Below the pieces are notes generated by a model that did no database searches, was not told the DNA's origin, and worked only from the letters and a program-made list of their open reading frames with translations. A DNA stretch of 64,000 bases from Effrenium voratum (taxonomy: Eukaryota; Sar; Dinophyceae; Suessiales; Symbiodiniaceae). Each line of letters starts with the position of its first letter. Positions within the stretch are counted from its first letter, which is position 1. This document shows positions 62,741-64,000 of the stretch, in pieces. A program made the translations under genes and the position numbers. The stretch is taken from positions 1,036,872 to 1,100,871 of the forward strand of contig CAUJNA010001013.1 of assembly GCA_963377175.1 (NCBI GenBank), in the 5' to 3' direction.

Positions 62741-63111
62741 GGGGGGGCTGTAAAGAATTACCTGCCATAAGCATTGCGGATTAATTTTGACCAGCCCAGT
62801 AGAAAAATAATTCGACCCCTTTCCCGGTGCCTCTAGGCAAGCCACTATAGCAACCAGGGGAAAAGGGAAACATACAGAAGAGGTACCTTGTACAAAGGCA
62901 ACAGGAAGCACTGTTTTGTTTGGCTTTTCTGGGCTGCTCAAAATGAAGGGTTGGCCACTCCTAATCCCGAATCAGCCTTAATCCCTAGTGGAAACTACTA
63001 GAAAGGAGACCAAATCCTTGGGTAACCCCAGGCAAGCGATTGCCGAACTACACAGCTCAACTCTTTGTCACAGCCCACATTTAGCTCCACACGCGGAATC
63101 GCTTGGCATCT

Positions 63112-63205
63112 CAAACCGTCGGAGACTCGAATCGCTCAACACGCCGAGCGGCCGCCGCGCCCCAGATGAACACCACCCAGGCGAAGGCAGCCTCGTTACG
63201 TCTTT
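63112..63205 (-). CDS. Exon-like island with membrane helix
   Basis: The minus frame reads EAAFAWVVFIWGAAAARRVE and reaches TGA at about 63112. Similar to 57305-57420 (FAWV followed by a hydrophobic run and a polar tail), suggesting related exons of a membrane protein. Confidence 0.33.
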
Positions 63206-64000
63206 ACTTGGTTGATGTATTTGATTTGAAGGGGGGGTTGGTGGCCAAAATGGCTATCTTTGTTTTTGGGAACCCTGTGGACATCAACATTTGGTGGGGA
63301 TTTGTGTCAACCATGTTTCTGGCTTTGGCAAGGCTGGTTGTAACTGCTGCTGACCTATCGCGGGGATATTTGCCAACTACATGGTAGTTGAAGAGATCCG
63401 TGGATGTCATGATTCACGACTTTCGCTGGCTAAAGTCCCTTGGCAACATACAAATATTTCGAGTAGTGATGGATTCCCTTTGAAAGCAACAGCGGGGAAC
63501 AAATCTTAAGCACATGCAAGATGTTCGTGTGAGAATTATGGGGTTCAGGCATCGGATGTATCCGGACCAAACAAATCAGGTGTGGTTCCCTGCTTGGTAG
63601 AGATGTCATCGCTTTTTAGTGGGTCCTCGGACCAGTTGCATCCTCTGGACGAATCCAAAGTTGGATTTCTCTTGAGGCCTCTCAGTTAGTCAAAGGGGGA
63701 GAGGGGTGACAGTCAGATGCTGTTGAAACCAGAGTAGCCCTTGCACCAGTTTGAACAGAGCCTGCCCAGCCCTGGTTGCTGCAAGGCTCCTACTGACCAA
63801 AATTTTAGGGCCCTGAAAATTGCGTGCCAAAGGCTGGTTTGATTTCTCGGAGCCGCCACAAAGTGCTTCTCCAAATCAGAGCTTTGGCCGGACTTAGACC
63901 CTGAAACCAGGCACCCCCGAACTTGGAACGTGACCAAATATGGGGGAGCAAAAGTTGGGGGATGGTTGGCTTCCAGCTAGATAAACATGGGTATGCTTAA

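Overview
The window looks like nuclear DNA of a dinoflagellate, probably a symbiodiniacean or relative; this is inference, because no rRNA or named host gene is present. The support is threefold: a Ty1/copia-type retrotransposon whose integrase/reverse transcriptase block resembles dinoflagellate elements, a fragment of the dinoflagellate spliced leader (DinoSL) in its LTRs, and flanks with short GC-rich exon-like islands scattered through long non-coding sequence full of small repeats.

The dominant feature is one complete LTR retrotransposon on the minus strand, 9125-32989 (23,865 bp). It has two 379-bp LTRs (TGTGATT...AATCACA ends), a 5-bp target duplication (TTAAT at 9120-9124 and 32990-32994), a primer-binding-like site inside the 5' LTR (right side) and a GAGGGGGG polypurine tract at the 3' LTR (left side). 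In transcription order, right to left, it encodes: ORF1 (coiled coil, RS-rich), ORF2 (Cys-rich, Pro/Gly-rich), Gag with two CCCH fingers, aspartic protease, integrase, a methyltransferase-like block, a complete dUTPase, reverse transcriptase, RNase H, and then about 9 kb of extra ORFs (A-D) that I cannot assign. ORF-A has a segment resembling the ADP-ribosyltransferase fold. Neighbouring ORFs sit in different frames at almost every junction, yet the LTRs differ only by two 1-bp indels. The copy is therefore very young, heavily frameshifted, or carries assembly indels.

The most unusual signal is a family of about 65 tiny hairpins inside the element and, as far as I could see, nowhere else in the window. 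Each is a 3-6 bp stem whose sequence differs from copy to copy but stays self-complementary, closing an almost invariant loop G-A/U/G-U-A on the sense (minus) strand. They occur in two codon phases in every ORF group, many extend through sense-strand G-U pairs, and they are missing from the dUTPase/RT core. This looks like selection on RNA structure, for example a distributed packaging or protein-binding signal.

The flanks, 1-9119 and 32995-64000, hold no complete gene I can recognise. I list exon-like islands (several with a membrane helix), an AT-rich island bounded by inverted repeats (35992-38056), a palindromic Phe/Lys-like simple-repeat block (37494-37822), TA microsatellites next to G/C runs, dispersed short repeat families, a diverged 190-bp direct repeat (54.8/55.8 kb) and a stop-poor TGCA-rich patch (60.5-61.2 kb).
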